The notes: generated by a model from the sequence alone, not told the origin. A stretch of 64,000 nucleotides of DNA from Pseudomonas phenolilytica (GCF_021432765.1 NZ_CP058908.1:1256001-1320000), one strand, 5' to 3'. Counted from the stretch's first letter, positions 49,368-58,904 are shown. Numbers and translations: made by a program.

Positions 49368-49619
49368 ATGGGCATCATCGGTACCATCCTCATCGGCCTG
49401 ATCGTCGGCCTCATCGCGCGTTTCCTCAAGCCGGGCAACGACAGCATGGGCTGGATCATGACCATCCTGCTCGGTATCGGCGGCTCGCTGCTGGCCAGCT
49501 ACGGCGGCCAGGCGCTGGGCCTGTACGAAGCCGGCGAGGGCGCAGGCTTTATCGGCGCGGTGGTCGGTGCGATCATCCTGCTGGTCATCTACGGTGCGCT
49601 GACCCGCCGCAACCACTGA
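49368..49619 (+). CDS. GlsB/YeaQ/YmgE family small membrane protein
   Basis: 83 residues with three hydrophobic segments (IGTILIGLIVGLIARFL, GWIMTILLGIGGSLLASYGG and GAGFIGAVVGAIILLVIYGAL), ending RRNH: the transglycosylase-associated/GlsB family of stress-related inner-membrane proteins. GGAGAA lies about 6 bases before the ATG. Confidence 0.9.
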   Translation: MGIIGTILIGLIVGLIARFLKPGNDSMGWIMTILLGIGGSLLASYGGQALGLYEAGEGAGFIGAVVGAIILLVIYGALTRRNH

Positions 49620-49668
49620 TCCGCCGCGGGCCGCCGTGGCGGCCCATCCCTCCACCGAACCGCCCACC

Positions 49669-50199
49669 ATGCCCCGATTGCTGCTGCCGCTGTTGCTCTG
49701 CTGTTCCCTGCTTGCCCACGCCGCCCCGCCGGAACTCGACTGGCTGGAGCTGATGCCGCCCGAGGATCGCCAGGCGCTGGAGGACATGCCGGAAATCGAC
49801 CACGGCGGCACCGAGGACCCGGGCTTCAGCGCCCAGGGCGCGCTCAAGCAGGGCGCCGGGCTGCCGGCCGTGATGTATTCGGCCAAGACGGTGCCGGCGC
49901 TCGACGGCAAATCGGTGCGCCTGGGCGGCTATCCGGTGCCGCTGGAAAGCGACGAGCAGGGCCGCAGCACGCTGTTTTTCCTGGTGCCCTATCCGGGCGC
50001 CTGCATCCACGTGCCGCCGCCACCGCCGAATCAGATCGTGCTGGTGCGCTACCCGCGTGGCATTCAGCTCGACGATATCTACACGCCGCTGTGGGTCGAC
50101 GGCACGCTGAAGATCGAGACGGTGAGTAACGAACTCGCCGACGCCGCCTACGTCATTCCGGCCGATGCAGTGGAGCCGGTCGACGAAGCGGACTTCTGA
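49669..50199 (+). CDS. Exported DUF3299 protein
   Basis: 176 residues with a cleavable signal (MPRLLLPLLLCCSLLAHAAP) and a DUF3299 domain: LDWLELMPPEDRQALE, VRLGGYPVPLE, FFLVPYPGACIHVPPPPPNQIV. Proteins of this family are periplasmic and are often found beside ABC-type lipoprotein-release permeases, but here none is present. ATG 49669 is chosen because it opens on the signal; a GTG at 49636 is possible. The stop is immediately followed by the UDG-like gene (TGA-GTG). Confidence 0.82.
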   Translation: MPRLLLPLLLCCSLLAHAAPPELDWLELMPPEDRQALEDMPEIDHGGTEDPGFSAQGALKQGAGLPAVMYSAKTVPALDGKSVRLGGYPVPLESDEQGRSTLFFLVPYPGACIHVPPPPPNQIVLVRYPRGIQLDDIYTPLWVDGTLKIETVSNELADAAYVIPADAVEPVDEADF

Positions 50200-50886
50200 G
50201 TGCTCGACGCACGACGCCGCGAGGCATTTCGCCGGCTCGCGGCCGACACCGTGGGCATCGACGTCGAGGTCTACCGACAGTTTGGCAAGGACCCGCTGGA
50301 GCCGATCCTCGGCCTCGGCGATGCCGCCGCACCACTGTGTTTCTTCGGTCGCGATCCGGGCCGCGAGGAGGTTCGCCACGGCGCGCCGTTCGTCGGTGCC
50401 AGCGGGCAGAGCGTGCGCCGCGCGCTGCATCGCCAGCTGCATGGCACGGCGCCGCCGGACTTCGATGCGGCGCTGGCGGTAGGGCGGGGTTTCTTCTGGC
50501 TCGGCACCGTGCCGTACAAGCCGCTGGGCAACCGGGCCTGGTCGATGGCGGTCAAGCGGCGCTTCCAACCGTTGCTGCGCGAGCTGCTGCTGGCCGAATG
50601 GCACGGCCGGCACATCGTCACCTTCGGTCGCGAGGCGTTTCTCTGGTTCGGCATCGACCAGCCGCGCGCGGTGCGTGAACGGCTGGAGGCGTTCTGGCGG
50701 CGCGACGACCGCTTCAGCGCGAGCATCGACGTGCGGCTGCACGACGAACACGGCGCGCTGCGGGAATTCGTCCTGCATCCGCTGCCGCATCCCTCGCCGC
50801 TCAATCAGCTCTGGTTCAAGCGCTTTCCCGCGCTGCTGCAGGCGCGTCTGGCGGCGCTCGCAATCGGTGCGCCGACGGCGAGCTGA
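50200..50886 (+). CDS. Uracil-DNA glycosylase superfamily protein
   Basis: 228 residues. Motif FGRDPGREEVRHGAPFVGASG resembles the GEAPG...GxPFVG motif of family 4-like UDGs, and HPLPHPSPLNQLWF matches the second active-site loop (HPSP). It lacks the four cysteines of the Fe-S families. It probably removes uracil or a related base from DNA; the exact substrate is unknown. The start is GTG, abutting the DUF3299 stop, so the two are likely co-translated. Convergent with the MDR gene. Confidence 0.8.
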   Translation: MLDARRREAFRRLAADTVGIDVEVYRQFGKDPLEPILGLGDAAAPLCFFGRDPGREEVRHGAPFVGASGQSVRRALHRQLHGTAPPDFDAALAVGRGFFWLGTVPYKPLGNRAWSMAVKRRFQPLLRELLLAEWHGRHIVTFGREAFLWFGIDQPRAVRERLEAFWRRDDRFSASIDVRLHDEHGALREFVLHPLPHPSPLNQLWFKRFPALLQARLAALAIGAPTAS

Positions 50887-50889
50887 GGC

Positions 50890-51897
50890 TCAGATATCCA
50901 GGCAGATCTTGCCGAAGTGGCGATTGCTCTCCTGATAGCGGAAGGCGTCGCAGATCTGCTCCAGCGGGAAATGCCGGTCGATCACCGGACGCAGGCCGTT
51001 GGCGTCGATGGCGCGGATCATCGCCTGCTGCTGGGTGCGGCTGCCGACCAGCACGCCCTGCAGGCGCAGCTGGCGCACCAGCGCGGTGACCAGCGGCAGC
51101 TCGCCGGCCACCCCGGTGAGGATGCCGATCACCGCGATGTGCCCGCCGATGCGGGTGGCGGCCATCGACTGCACCAGCGTCGCTGGGCCACCGACCTCAA
51201 TGACGTGGTCGACGCCACGGCCATCGGTGAGTTCGAGCACGCGCTGGCCCCACTCCGGGGTGCTGCGGTAGTTGATCAGGTGGTCGGCACCGAGGCCGCG
51301 CAGGCGTTCGAGCTTGTCGTCGCTGGAGGAAGTGGCGATTACGCTGGCGCCGGCCAGCTTGGCGAACTGCAGGGCGAAGATCGACACGCCACCGGTGCCC
51401 TGTACCAGCACCGTCTCGCCGGGCTTGAGCGCGCCGTCGACCATCAGCGCGCGCCAGGCGGTGAGCCCGGCGGTGGTCAGGGTCGCCGCCTCGGCATGGC
51501 TCCAGCCCTTCGGCGCACGGGTGAACGAGGTGGCGCGGGCGGTCACCGTCTCGCGCGCGTAGCCGTCGATGCCGTCGCCGGGCACCGTGGCGAAGCCTTC
51601 CACCAGTGGCTCGCCGTCCAGCCAGTCGGGGAAGAAGGTGCTGACCACTTGATCGCCGACAGCGAACTCGCTGACCCCGGCACCCACCGCGATCACCTCA
51701 CCGGCGCCGTCCGCCATCGGGATGCGCGGCTCGCTCGGCCCCCACATGCCGCTGACCACGGCGAAATCGTGGTAGTTGAGCGAGTTGGCGCGCAGGCGCA
51801 CGGTGATTTCGCCGGCCGCCGGTTCGCGCGCCGGGCAGCTGCCGACGATGACCTTGTCGTAGCCGCCGCCGGGTTGAACGTAGATCGCTTTGCTCAT
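50890..51897 (-). CDS. MDR-family NAD(P)-dependent alcohol dehydrogenase/quinone oxidoreductase
   Basis: 335 residues. A GroES-like N-terminal domain (NSLNYHDFAVVSGM, PMADGAGEVIAVGAGV) and a Rossmann domain with VQGTGGVSIFALQFAKLAGA. Structural and catalytic zinc cysteines are missing, pointing to a zinc-free quinone-oxidoreductase-like enzyme rather than a classic alcohol dehydrogenase. Substrate unknown. It lies 28 bases downstream of the cytochrome b561 gene on the same strand. Confidence 0.88.
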   Translation of the reverse strand: MSKAIYVQPGGGYDKVIVGSCPAREPAAGEITVRLRANSLNYHDFAVVSGMWGPSEPRIPMADGAGEVIAVGAGVSEFAVGDQVVSTFFPDWLDGEPLVEGFATVPGDGIDGYARETVTARATSFTRAPKGWSHAEAATLTTAGLTAWRALMVDGALKPGETVLVQGTGGVSIFALQFAKLAGASVIATSSSDDKLERLRGLGADHLINYRSTPEWGQRVLELTDGRGVDHVIEVGGPATLVQSMAATRIGGHIAVIGILTGVAGELPLVTALVRQLRLQGVLVGSRTQQQAMIRAIDANGLRPVIDRHFPLEQICDAFRYQESNRHFGKICLDI

Positions 51898-51925
51898 GGT
51901 CGCTCCAGAATGCGAATGGTGAGCT

Positions 51926-52453
51926 TCACAGCCGGCGTCGGCGTCCGGTCACCATCGAGAGAAAGAGGTTTTCGCGCAGCCGCAGGCTTTCCACCAGCGC
52001 GGCCAGCAGGTGCAGGCCGACCAGTCCGAGCAGCGCGTTGGCGAAAGCATCGTGCACGATCAGAGGGCCGTCCAGCCCCCAGAAGTAGTCGACTTCCTCC
52101 ATCAGAAAGCCGGTTACGCCCAGGCCGAGCATCAGCAGCATCATCAGGATCATCACCAGCGCGCCGAGCGGCGAATGCCCCAGGCGATGGTAGGGCCGCC
52201 CGTGCAGCAGCGCGCCCAGATGTTCGGCCAGCCGCGCGCGGCTGGGCCAGAAGTCGGCCCAGCGCGCCGCCGGCGTGCCGACGAACCCCCACACCAGGCG
52301 GATCGCCAGCCAGGCCACGGCGTAGTAGCCCAGCCAGCGATGCCACGCCTCGCCCTCCTCGGTGAAGAAGTAGTTGGCGATGAAGGCGCCGGCCAGCGAC
52401 CAGTGGAACAGGCGCACCAGCGGGTCCCAGAGCGTGACGCGGTCGGGTTTCAT
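51926..52453 (-). CDS. Cytochrome b561 family protein
   Basis: 175 residues, four membrane helices, with histidines in the usual positions for two b haems: LFHWSLAGAF, AWHRWLGYYA, LGHSPLGALV and HDAFANALLGLVGLHLL. Probably moves electrons between membrane quinol and a periplasmic partner. The start ATG is one base after the PepSY gene's stop, so the two are coupled. Confidence 0.9.
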   Translation of the reverse strand: MKPDRVTLWDPLVRLFHWSLAGAFIANYFFTEEGEAWHRWLGYYAVAWLAIRLVWGFVGTPAARWADFWPSRARLAEHLGALLHGRPYHRLGHSPLGALVMILMMLLMLGLGVTGFLMEEVDYFWGLDGPLIVHDAFANALLGLVGLHLLAALVESLRLRENLFLSMVTGRRRRL

Positions 52454-52454
52454 G

Positions 52455-52721
52455 TCAGTCGTCGATCTCGGTCTTGACCGCCTCGCCGCTCACCGGATCG
52501 AAATAGATCTCGACCTTTTGCTTGTCCTTGTTCCAGCCGTAGATTTCGTAGCAGTTGCCGTCGGTGACCTTGAACTTCTTGATCTCGTAGCCCTGGGCCT
52601 TGAGGTCGGCCTGGAACTTGTCCTGGTCCTGCCACTGCGCCTTGTCGGCGCTGGTGCACTCGGGTTCGGCCAGGGCCAGCGGGCTGGCGAGGGCGAGGGA
52701 CAGCAGAAGCAGCTTGCGCAT
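52455..52721 (-). CDS. Periplasmic PepSY-domain protein
   Basis: 88 residues: signal peptide (MRKLLLLSLALASPLALAEP), then a PepSY domain (FQADLKAQGYEIKKFKVTDGNCYEIYGWN, VEIYFDPVSGEAVKTE). Two cysteines in the mature part could pair. In this family such small proteins often sit beside cytochrome b561 genes, as here. ATG 52721 is the one that starts the signal; AGAGGA lies 8 bases upstream. Confidence 0.88.
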   Translation of the reverse strand: MRKLLLLSLALASPLALAEPECTSADKAQWQDQDKFQADLKAQGYEIKKFKVTDGNCYEIYGWNKDKQKVEIYFDPVSGEAVKTEIDD

Positions 52722-52942
52722 GGGAAGGTCCTCTTGCGAAAGAATGGCAAATGCCCCGGCGAGGCGGTCGAACGGCGCAGGCCGCGGCGCGTGACGGTGC
52801 CCGGGCGCAGCGCCCGGTACCGTCAGCATTCAGAGCGCGGCGGCGCCGGCATGTTCCGCAGCCGCCACCGGCACCGCGCGTGCGGCTGGATTTGCCGCTG
52901 ATCTGCTGGGAGCATGGGAGGCCCGCCAGCCAAGGAGCCGTC

Positions 52943-53299
52943 ATGAAGGGACAACCGTTCTACCGTCGCCTGCGGTTCGCCCGTCACGGCCTGGCGCAGG
53001 CCTGGCGCCGCGAGCGCAGTCTGCGCACGCACCTGCTGGCCGCGACCCTGGTGCTGCTGGTGCTGCTGCTGACGCGCCCGGCTGCCATCTGGTGGGCGGT
53101 CCTGACGTTGACGGTGGGCCTGGTGGTGATCGCCGAGCTGCTCAACAGTGCGCTGGAAACCCTACTCGACCACCTGCACCCGCAGCAGCACCCGGAGATC
53201 GGCGTGGCCAAGGACATCGCCGCCGCGGCGGTGCTGATCGCCAGCCTGGTGGCGCTCGGTGTCGGCGCGGCGTTCCTGTTCAGCCTGCTCGGCGGCTGA
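52943..53299 (+). CDS. dgkA: Diacylglycerol kinase
   Basis: 118 residues, three membrane helices. Phosphorylates diacylglycerol left over from membrane-derived oligosaccharide and lipid A modification. Family motif EIAEL-type region is VIAELLNSALETLLDHL with the catalytic glutamates, then GVAKDIAAAAVLIA. AAGGAG precedes ATG 52943 by 6 bases. Convergent with topB, 9 bases between stops. Confidence 0.95.
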   Translation: MKGQPFYRRLRFARHGLAQAWRRERSLRTHLLAATLVLLVLLLTRPAAIWWAVLTLTVGLVVIAELLNSALETLLDHLHPQQHPEIGVAKDIAAAAVLIASLVALGVGAAFLFSLLGG

Positions 53300-53308
53300 G
53301 GCGGCCTC

Positions 53309-55246
53309 TCAACGCGGGGCGGCCGCGGCCTTGCGGCGCCTGCCGGTGGTGCCTTTGTTTGCGGCGGCCTTGCGCTTGTTCTTCCAGGGCGCGCCGCCGC
53401 GTGCGGGCGGCCCGCTGATGGTGAGGCGCAATCCGGCGCAGCGTTCGACCAGCTTGCTCATCCACGCCGACTGCTTGACGACGAATTCCTCCAGCGGCAT
53501 CTCGCCGTTCTGCACCATATCCAGCGCCTGCTCCCAGATCGCCGTGGTGCCGGGGGCGGCGATCGGCCGCGGCACCGCGTCGATCAGGCCGAACGCCGCG
53601 GGCGTGGCGGCCAGCGCCTTGCCCTGCTTGCTCAGGTAGCCGCGTTCGAGCAGGCCCTGGATGATCCCGGCGCGCGTCGCCTCGGTGCCGATGCCGGTGG
53701 TGTCCTTGAGCTTCTGCTTCAGGCGCGGGTCGTCGACCAGCCTGGCGACGTTCTTCATCGCCTTGATCAGTTCGCCCTCGGTGAACGGCTTGGGGGGTTG
53801 GGTGTGCTGGTCCTTGAGCGTTACCTCTTGCACCGCGCAGTCCTGGTTCGCGGCGAGTGCCGGCAGCGCCTGCGGTTCGGGCGCTTCGCGGCCTTTGGCC
53901 GGCCTCAGCGCCTCGGGCAGCGCGCGGCGCCAGCCCGGCTCGACGATGCGCTTGCCCACCGCGCGCAGCGCCTGGCCGGCGCAGCTGAACTCGGCCTGGG
54001 TGCGGTCGTACTCGTGGTTGGGCAGGAACTGCGCCAGATAGCGTGCGCGGATCAGCCCGTAGACGGCGCGCGGCTTGCCGCTCAGGCGCGCCGCGGCCTG
54101 CGCGGCGACGGTGGGAATGATGCCGTGGTGCGCGCTCACTTTCGCATCGTTCCAGGCCCGCGAACGGCGCCGGGCGTCGAGGTGCGGCGCCAGGGCAGCC
54201 AGCGCCGGATCGGCAGTACCCAGTGCGGCGAGGATCGCCGGGGCTTCGGCGTGCTGGCTGAGCGGCAGGTAACCGCAGTCGCTGCGGGGGTAGGTGATGA
54301 GCTTGTGCGTTTCGTACAGCGCCTGAGCGATGTCGAGGGTTTCCTGGGCGCCGAGGCCGAGCTTCTTCGAGCAGACTTCCTGCAGCGTGCCGAGATCGAA
54401 CGGCAGCGGCGCCGCCTCGCGCATCCGTTCGGTCTTCAACTCGACCAGCCGCGCGCTGCCGGCGCTACGCATCGCCTCGGCGGCGTCACGCGCCAGCTCG
54501 GGCTTCAGGCAACGGCCCTGTTCGTCACAGGCATCCGCCGCGGCCCGCCACTGCGCGGTGAAGGGAATGCCGTCGGCCAGCAGCTGCACGTCGATGGCCC
54601 AGAACGGCACCGGCATGAAGTCGGCGATGCTGCGGTCGCGGTCGACCACCAGGCGCAGCGTCGGGGTCTGCACGCGGCCCACCGGAAGCACGCCCTGGTA
54701 GCCGGACTGGCGGCCGAGCAGGGTGAACAGCCGGCTCATGTTCATGCCGATCAGCCAGTCGGCACGCGAGCGTCCCAGCGCGGCCTGGTAGAGATTGAAG
54801 GTTGCGCTGCCCGGCTTGAGCGCGCCGAGCGCCTTGCGGATCGACGCCTCGTCCAGCGCCGACAACCACAACCGCTGGATCGGCCCGCGATAGCGGCAGT
54901 GCTCGACCAGCTCGCGGGCGATCATCTCGCCTTCGCGGTCGGCGTCGGTGGCGATCACCAGCTCCGCACACTCGCCGAGCAGGCGCTTGACCGCCTTGAA
55001 CTGGCTGGCGGTCTTCGGCTTGACCTGCATCTTCCACTGCTGCGGCACGATCGGCAGGTCGGCCAGGTTCCAGCGCTTGTAGCGCGCGTCATAGGCATCC
55101 GGCGGCGCGGTTTCCAGCAGGTGGCCGATGCACCAGGTCACGCTCACGCCGGCGCCCTGCCAGCAGCCGTCGCCGCGCCGGTTGGCGCCGAGCACCTTGG
55201 CAATGTCCTTGGCCTGGGAGGGTTTTTCGCAGAGAAAGAGCCGCAT
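53309..55246 (-). CDS. topB: DNA topoisomerase III
   Basis: 645 residues. Type IA topoisomerase for decatenation of replication intermediates. Toprim start RLFLCEKPSQAKDIA and DADREGEMIARE; catalytic tyrosine in LITYPRSDCGYLP; GIGTEATRAGIIQGLLERGYL in domain III. A basic C-terminal tail (KNKRKAAANKGTTGRRRKAAAAPR-like) follows, as is usual. ATG 55246 gives the standard MRLFLCEKPSQ start; ATG 55255 is an alternative. Confidence 0.95.
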   Translation of the reverse strand: MRLFLCEKPSQAKDIAKVLGANRRGDGCWQGAGVSVTWCIGHLLETAPPDAYDARYKRWNLADLPIVPQQWKMQVKPKTASQFKAVKRLLGECAELVIATDADREGEMIARELVEHCRYRGPIQRLWLSALDEASIRKALGALKPGSATFNLYQAALGRSRADWLIGMNMSRLFTLLGRQSGYQGVLPVGRVQTPTLRLVVDRDRSIADFMPVPFWAIDVQLLADGIPFTAQWRAAADACDEQGRCLKPELARDAAEAMRSAGSARLVELKTERMREAAPLPFDLGTLQEVCSKKLGLGAQETLDIAQALYETHKLITYPRSDCGYLPLSQHAEAPAILAALGTADPALAALAPHLDARRRSRAWNDAKVSAHHGIIPTVAAQAAARLSGKPRAVYGLIRARYLAQFLPNHEYDRTQAEFSCAGQALRAVGKRIVEPGWRRALPEALRPAKGREAPEPQALPALAANQDCAVQEVTLKDQHTQPPKPFTEGELIKAMKNVARLVDDPRLKQKLKDTTGIGTEATRAGIIQGLLERGYLSKQGKALAATPAAFGLIDAVPRPIAAPGTTAIWEQALDMVQNGEMPLEEFVVKQSAWMSKLVERCAGLRLTISGPPARGGAPWKNKRKAAANKGTTGRRRKAAAAPR

Positions 55247-55348
55247 GCTGGTCATCGATGGCTGCAACGAGCACCAAGCATGGGCAGAAAGCGCGGCGCC
55301 GGCAATCGAAAATCTGTATATGCATACAGTTTGTTCGTGCCGTGACCT

Positions 55349-56368
55349 TCAGCTCCGCGGCGGCGGGTGCAGCTGACTGCGGAATTGCCCCGGACTCTGG
55401 CCGGTCCAGCGGCGGAACAGCCGATGAAACGCGCTGGGCTCCTGGAAGCCGGCGCGCACGGCGATTTCGCTGATGCTCAGCTGGCGGTCGCGCAGCAGGT
55501 TGAAAACCAGGGCGCGGCGTACCTCATGCTTGATCTCCTGGTAGGTGAAGCCTTCCTTGGCCAGTTGCCGTCGCAGCACCTGCTCGCCGAGCCCGCGCGC
55601 GCGGGCGATGGCGGCCAGCGTCGGCCACTGATCGCTGGGCTGGCTGCGCAGCGCGCGGAAGAGCTGCGAGGCCAAGCCGCTGTCGTTGCGAAAACGCACC
55701 ACCAGCCACTGCGGACAGCTGCGCAGGAAGGCGCGCAGCGAGGCGCCATCCTGGATCACCGGCAAGCGCAAGTAGCTGGCCTCGAAGGCCACCTCGCTCT
55801 GCGCCCCGTCATATTCCACCAGCGGTCCCCAGTGCCACGGCGTGGTCTGGCCGGCCGGGGCGGGCGTGCTGAAACGGCTGCGATTGAGCGGAATGCGCCG
55901 TCCCACCAGCCAGCACATCACACCCAGCACGATGCTGAGGAAGATTTCCTCGGCCGGTCCCTTGAGCGTCGGGTCGGTCAGCTCGCTGGTCAGCCTGACG
56001 ACGGCCTGGCCGTTGCGCACCTCCAGCGTCGCGCGGATGTCGTGAATGAACAGGCCGAGGTACTGCAAGCAGCGCGGCAGCGCCTTGCCCAGGTTGCTTT
56101 CCTGGATCAGCCCGCGGCAGATCAGGGCGAAGCTGCCGTTGGGCAGGCCATGGGAATCGAAGCCGAAGAACTCGTCGCCCAGCTCGGCGCTCATCGCCAG
56201 CCAGAAGCGGCTGACCGCGGCGGCCGCCACCTGGGCGTTCGGCGCGGCCAGCGCGGCGGCGTCGATGCCCGCGGCGGCGAGCACCTGCTGCAGGCGCGCC
56301 GGGTTGTCGCGCAGACGATGAAGCGCGGCCTGGACGAGGTAGGCCGCCACCGAATCCTGTTCACGCAT
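55349..56368 (-). CDS. AraC-family regulator with arabinose-binding-like N-terminal domain
   Basis: 339 residues or so. The N-terminal domain (about 20-210) is of the AraC_N/Arabinose_bd type seen in OruR/ArgR-like regulators (SRFWLAMSAELGDEFFGF, GSFALICRGLIQ). The C-terminal double HTH has SISEIAVRAGFQEPSAFHRLFRRWTGQSPGQFR. ATG 56368 is taken because homologues of this type begin close to it. It is divergent from the TetR/acyl-CoA dehydrogenase pair, so fatty-acid or branched acyl metabolism is a possible target. Confidence 0.85.
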   Translation of the reverse strand: MREQDSVAAYLVQAALHRLRDNPARLQQVLAAAGIDAAALAAPNAQVAAAAVSRFWLAMSAELGDEFFGFDSHGLPNGSFALICRGLIQESNLGKALPRCLQYLGLFIHDIRATLEVRNGQAVVRLTSELTDPTLKGPAEEIFLSIVLGVMCWLVGRRIPLNRSRFSTPAPAGQTTPWHWGPLVEYDGAQSEVAFEASYLRLPVIQDGASLRAFLRSCPQWLVVRFRNDSGLASQLFRALRSQPSDQWPTLAAIARARGLGEQVLRRQLAKEGFTYQEIKHEVRRALVFNLLRDRQLSISEIAVRAGFQEPSAFHRLFRRWTGQSPGQFRSQLHPPPRS

Positions 56369-56536
56369 GGCGTTATCCGTTTGCTGGGGTCGGGCGTGCG
56401 CCCGCGGTGGCGTCGGGTGGCCGAATCTATGCCGCTGCAACGACGGTTTTGGGCATAGCAAGTGCACTCGGCGCCTGCCTAGACTGGCTCACACCGTCGC
56501 CTGCGTGCAGGCCCGACCATCTCCGTGGAGGCTGCC

Positions 56537-57163
56537 ATGCACGCCCGATCCGCCGCAACCTTTGAAATCAGCCGCGAGCGTGCGCTGCAGCTGTTCGCCG
56601 ACGAGGGCTTCGGTCAGGTCAGCCTGCGCCGGCTGGCCAGCCACATGGGCATTTCCACCGCGACCCTGTACACGCATGTGGCCGGCAAGGAGGAGCTGCT
56701 GTTCGACGCGCTGGAGGAGCATTACGAGCATCTGCTGCTGCTCGCCGAGCGCGGTGTGCGCGGCGAACCGGCCGTGCGCCCGCGCGTGCAGCGGCTGAGC
56801 CGGGCGCTGGTCGAGCTGTATCGACACTGTCCGTCGCGCTTCCTGCTGGCCACGCGCGAGCGGCACTGCCTGCGCGATGGCCACCGGCGACGCATCGACA
56901 GCCTGCGCCGACGCATCGTCGAGCAGCTCGCTACCTGGCTGCAGGGCGGCGAGGCGCCGACGGCAGGTCGCGTGCTGCTCGAACTCATCGAACACCTGCC
57001 GCTCTGGCTGGCCGCGCATGGCCTCACGGCCGAGCAGCAGACCCGGCTGGTCGATGCGCTGCTGCTCGGCAGCCTTCCCGGCCTGCGCCAGCTGCCCTCC
57101 CCAGAACCCATCCTGCCGACCGAGGTAATTCACCATGCCCAGTTACAAGGCCGATCTGCGTGA
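56537..57163 (+). CDS. TetR-family regulator
   Basis: 208 residues. N-terminal TetR HTH (about 8-55: SRERALQLFADEGFGQVSLRRLASHMGISTATLYTHVAGKEELLFDAL) and a helical ligand domain. GGAGG sits 5 bases before ATG 56537, which is preferred over a GTG four codons upstream. It overlaps the acyl-CoA dehydrogenase start by 29 bases, so it probably regulates that gene and itself, in response to an acyl-CoA or related ligand. Confidence 0.85.
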   Translation: MHARSAATFEISRERALQLFADEGFGQVSLRRLASHMGISTATLYTHVAGKEELLFDALEEHYEHLLLLAERGVRGEPAVRPRVQRLSRALVELYRHCPSRFLLATRERHCLRDGHRRRIDSLRRRIVEQLATWLQGGEAPTAGRVLLELIEHLPLWLAAHGLTAEQQTRLVDALLLGSLPGLRQLPSPEPILPTEVIHHAQLQGRSA

Positions 57164-58904
57164 CGCCCGCTTCATCCTCCACGAAGTCTTCGATGCGCCT
57201 GCGCTGTGGGCGCGCCTGCCGGCGCTGGCCGAGCGGATCGATGCCGAGACCGCCAACGCCATACTCGATGAGGCGGCCAAGGTCACCGGCGAGCTGCTGG
57301 CACCGCTGAACCGCAGCGGCGACGAGGAGGGCGCGCAGTGGCTCGAAGGCCGGGTGCGCACCCCGGCGGGCTTTCGCGAGGCCTATGCCACCTACGCCGA
57401 AGGCGGCTGGGTGGGCCTGGCCGGTAATCCCGAATACGGCGGCATGGGCATGCCGAAGATGCTCGCGGTGGCCTTCGAGGAAATGCTCTACGCGGCCAAT
57501 TCGAGCTTCGCGCTGTATTCGGCGCTGAGTTCCGGCGCCTGCCTGGCCATCGACGCGCATGCCAGCGAAGCCCTCAGGCAGCGCTACTTGCCGCCGCTGC
57601 ACGAGGGCCGCTGGGCCGGCTCCATGTGCCTGACCGAGCCGCACGCCGGCACCGACCTGGGCATCATCCGCACCCGTGCCGAGCCGCAGGCCGACGGCAG
57701 CTACCGCATCAGCGGCACCAAGATATTCATCACCGGCGGCGAGCAGGACCTGACCGAGAACATCATCCATCTGGTGCTGGCCAAGCTGCCCGACGCCCCG
57801 GCGGGGCCGAAGGGCATCTCGCTGTTCCTCGTACCGAAGGTGCTGGTCGGCGAGGACGGCAGCCTCGGGGCGGCGAACGCGGTGTCCTGCGGCTCCATCG
57901 AGCACAAGATGGGCATCAAGGCTTCGGCCACCTGCGTGATGAACTTCGACGGTGCCTGCGGCTATCTGGTCGGCGAGCTGAACAAGGGCCTGGCGGCGAT
58001 GTTCACCATGATGAACTACGAGCGGCTGTCCATCGGCATCCAGGGCATCGGCTGCGCCGAGGCTTCCTACCAAGCGGCGCGCGATTACGCCCGCGAACGC
58101 CTGCAGAGCCGCGCGGCCACGGGGCCGGTCGCGCCCGAGCGGGGCGCCGACCCGATCATCGTCCACGCCGATGTGCGGCGCATGCTGCTGACCATGAAGA
58201 CCATGACCGAGGGCGGGCGCGCTTTCGCCTGCTACGTCGGCCAGCAGCTGGACCTGGCCAAGTACGCCGACGACCCGGCGCAGAAGGAGCGCGCCGAGGC
58301 GCTGGTGGCATTGCTGACGCCGGTGGCCAAGGCGTTCTTCACCGATGCCGGGTTCGAGAGCTGTGTTCTCGGCCAGCAGGTGTTCGGTGGCCACGGCTAC
58401 ATCCGCGAATGGGGGCAGGAGCAGCTGGTACGCGACGTGCGCATCGCACAGATCTACGAAGGCACCAACGGCATCCAGGCGCTCGATCTGCTCGGACGCA
58501 AGGTGGTCGCCAACGGTGGTGTGTCGCTGCGGCTGTTCACCGATGAGGTCCGCGCTTTCGCCGCGACCCACGACACGCCGTTCAACGCCGCGCTGCACGA
58601 GGCGGTCGAGCGTCTGGAGCAAGTCAGCGCCTGGTTGCAGGAGCAGGCGCGCGCAGACGCCAACGCCGTCGGCGCGGCGTCCGTGGAATACCTGCATCTG
58701 TTCGGCTACACCGCCTATGCCTACATGTGGGCGCGCATGGCGACCAGCGCTGCCCGCGGCGCAGCCGACGATGCGTACTACCGCGCCAAGCTGGGCAGCG
58801 CGGCGTTCTACTTCGAGCGCCTGCTGCCGCGCACGCTGGGGCTGGAGGGTAGCATCCGCGCCGGCAGCGCCTCGCTCTACGGCCTGGAGGCCGAACAGTT
58901 CTGA
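57135..58904 (+). CDS. Acyl-CoA dehydrogenase
   Basis: 589 residues, longer than classical short-chain enzymes (about 380) because of a C-terminal extension typical of pseudomonad FadE-like proteins. FAD and substrate motifs: MCLTEPHAGTDLG, GTKIFITGGEQDLTENI, GHGYIREWGQEQ; catalytic Glu in QIYEGTNGIQALDLLGRK. It introduces the 2,3-double bond in acyl-CoA in beta-oxidation. Chain-length preference is unknown. No other beta-oxidation gene adjoins it. Confidence 0.94.
   Translation: MPSYKADLRDARFILHEVFDAPALWARLPALAERIDAETANAILDEAAKVTGELLAPLNRSGDEEGAQWLEGRVRTPAGFREAYATYAEGGWVGLAGNPEYGGMGMPKMLAVAFEEMLYAANSSFALYSALSSGACLAIDAHASEALRQRYLPPLHEGRWAGSMCLTEPHAGTDLGIIRTRAEPQADGSYRISGTKIFITGGEQDLTENIIHLVLAKLPDAPAGPKGISLFLVPKVLVGEDGSLGAANAVSCGSIEHKMGIKASATCVMNFDGACGYLVGELNKGLAAMFTMMNYERLSIGIQGIGCAEASYQAARDYARERLQSRAATGPVAPERGADPIIVHADVRRMLLTMKTMTEGGRAFACYVGQQLDLAKYADDPAQKERAEALVALLTPVAKAFFTDAGFESCVLGQQVFGGHGYIREWGQEQLVRDVRIAQIYEGTNGIQALDLLGRKVVANGGVSLRLFTDEVRAFAATHDTPFNAALHEAVERLEQVSAWLQEQARADANAVGAASVEYLHLFGYTAYAYMWARMATSAARGAADDAYYRAKLGSAAFYFERLLPRTLGLEGSIRAGSASLYGLEAEQF

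Noticed and set aside
57024..58697. 557-codon leftward frame opposite the acyl-CoA dehydrogenase
   Set aside because: Shadow frame; the sense strand encodes a complete enzyme with its active site.
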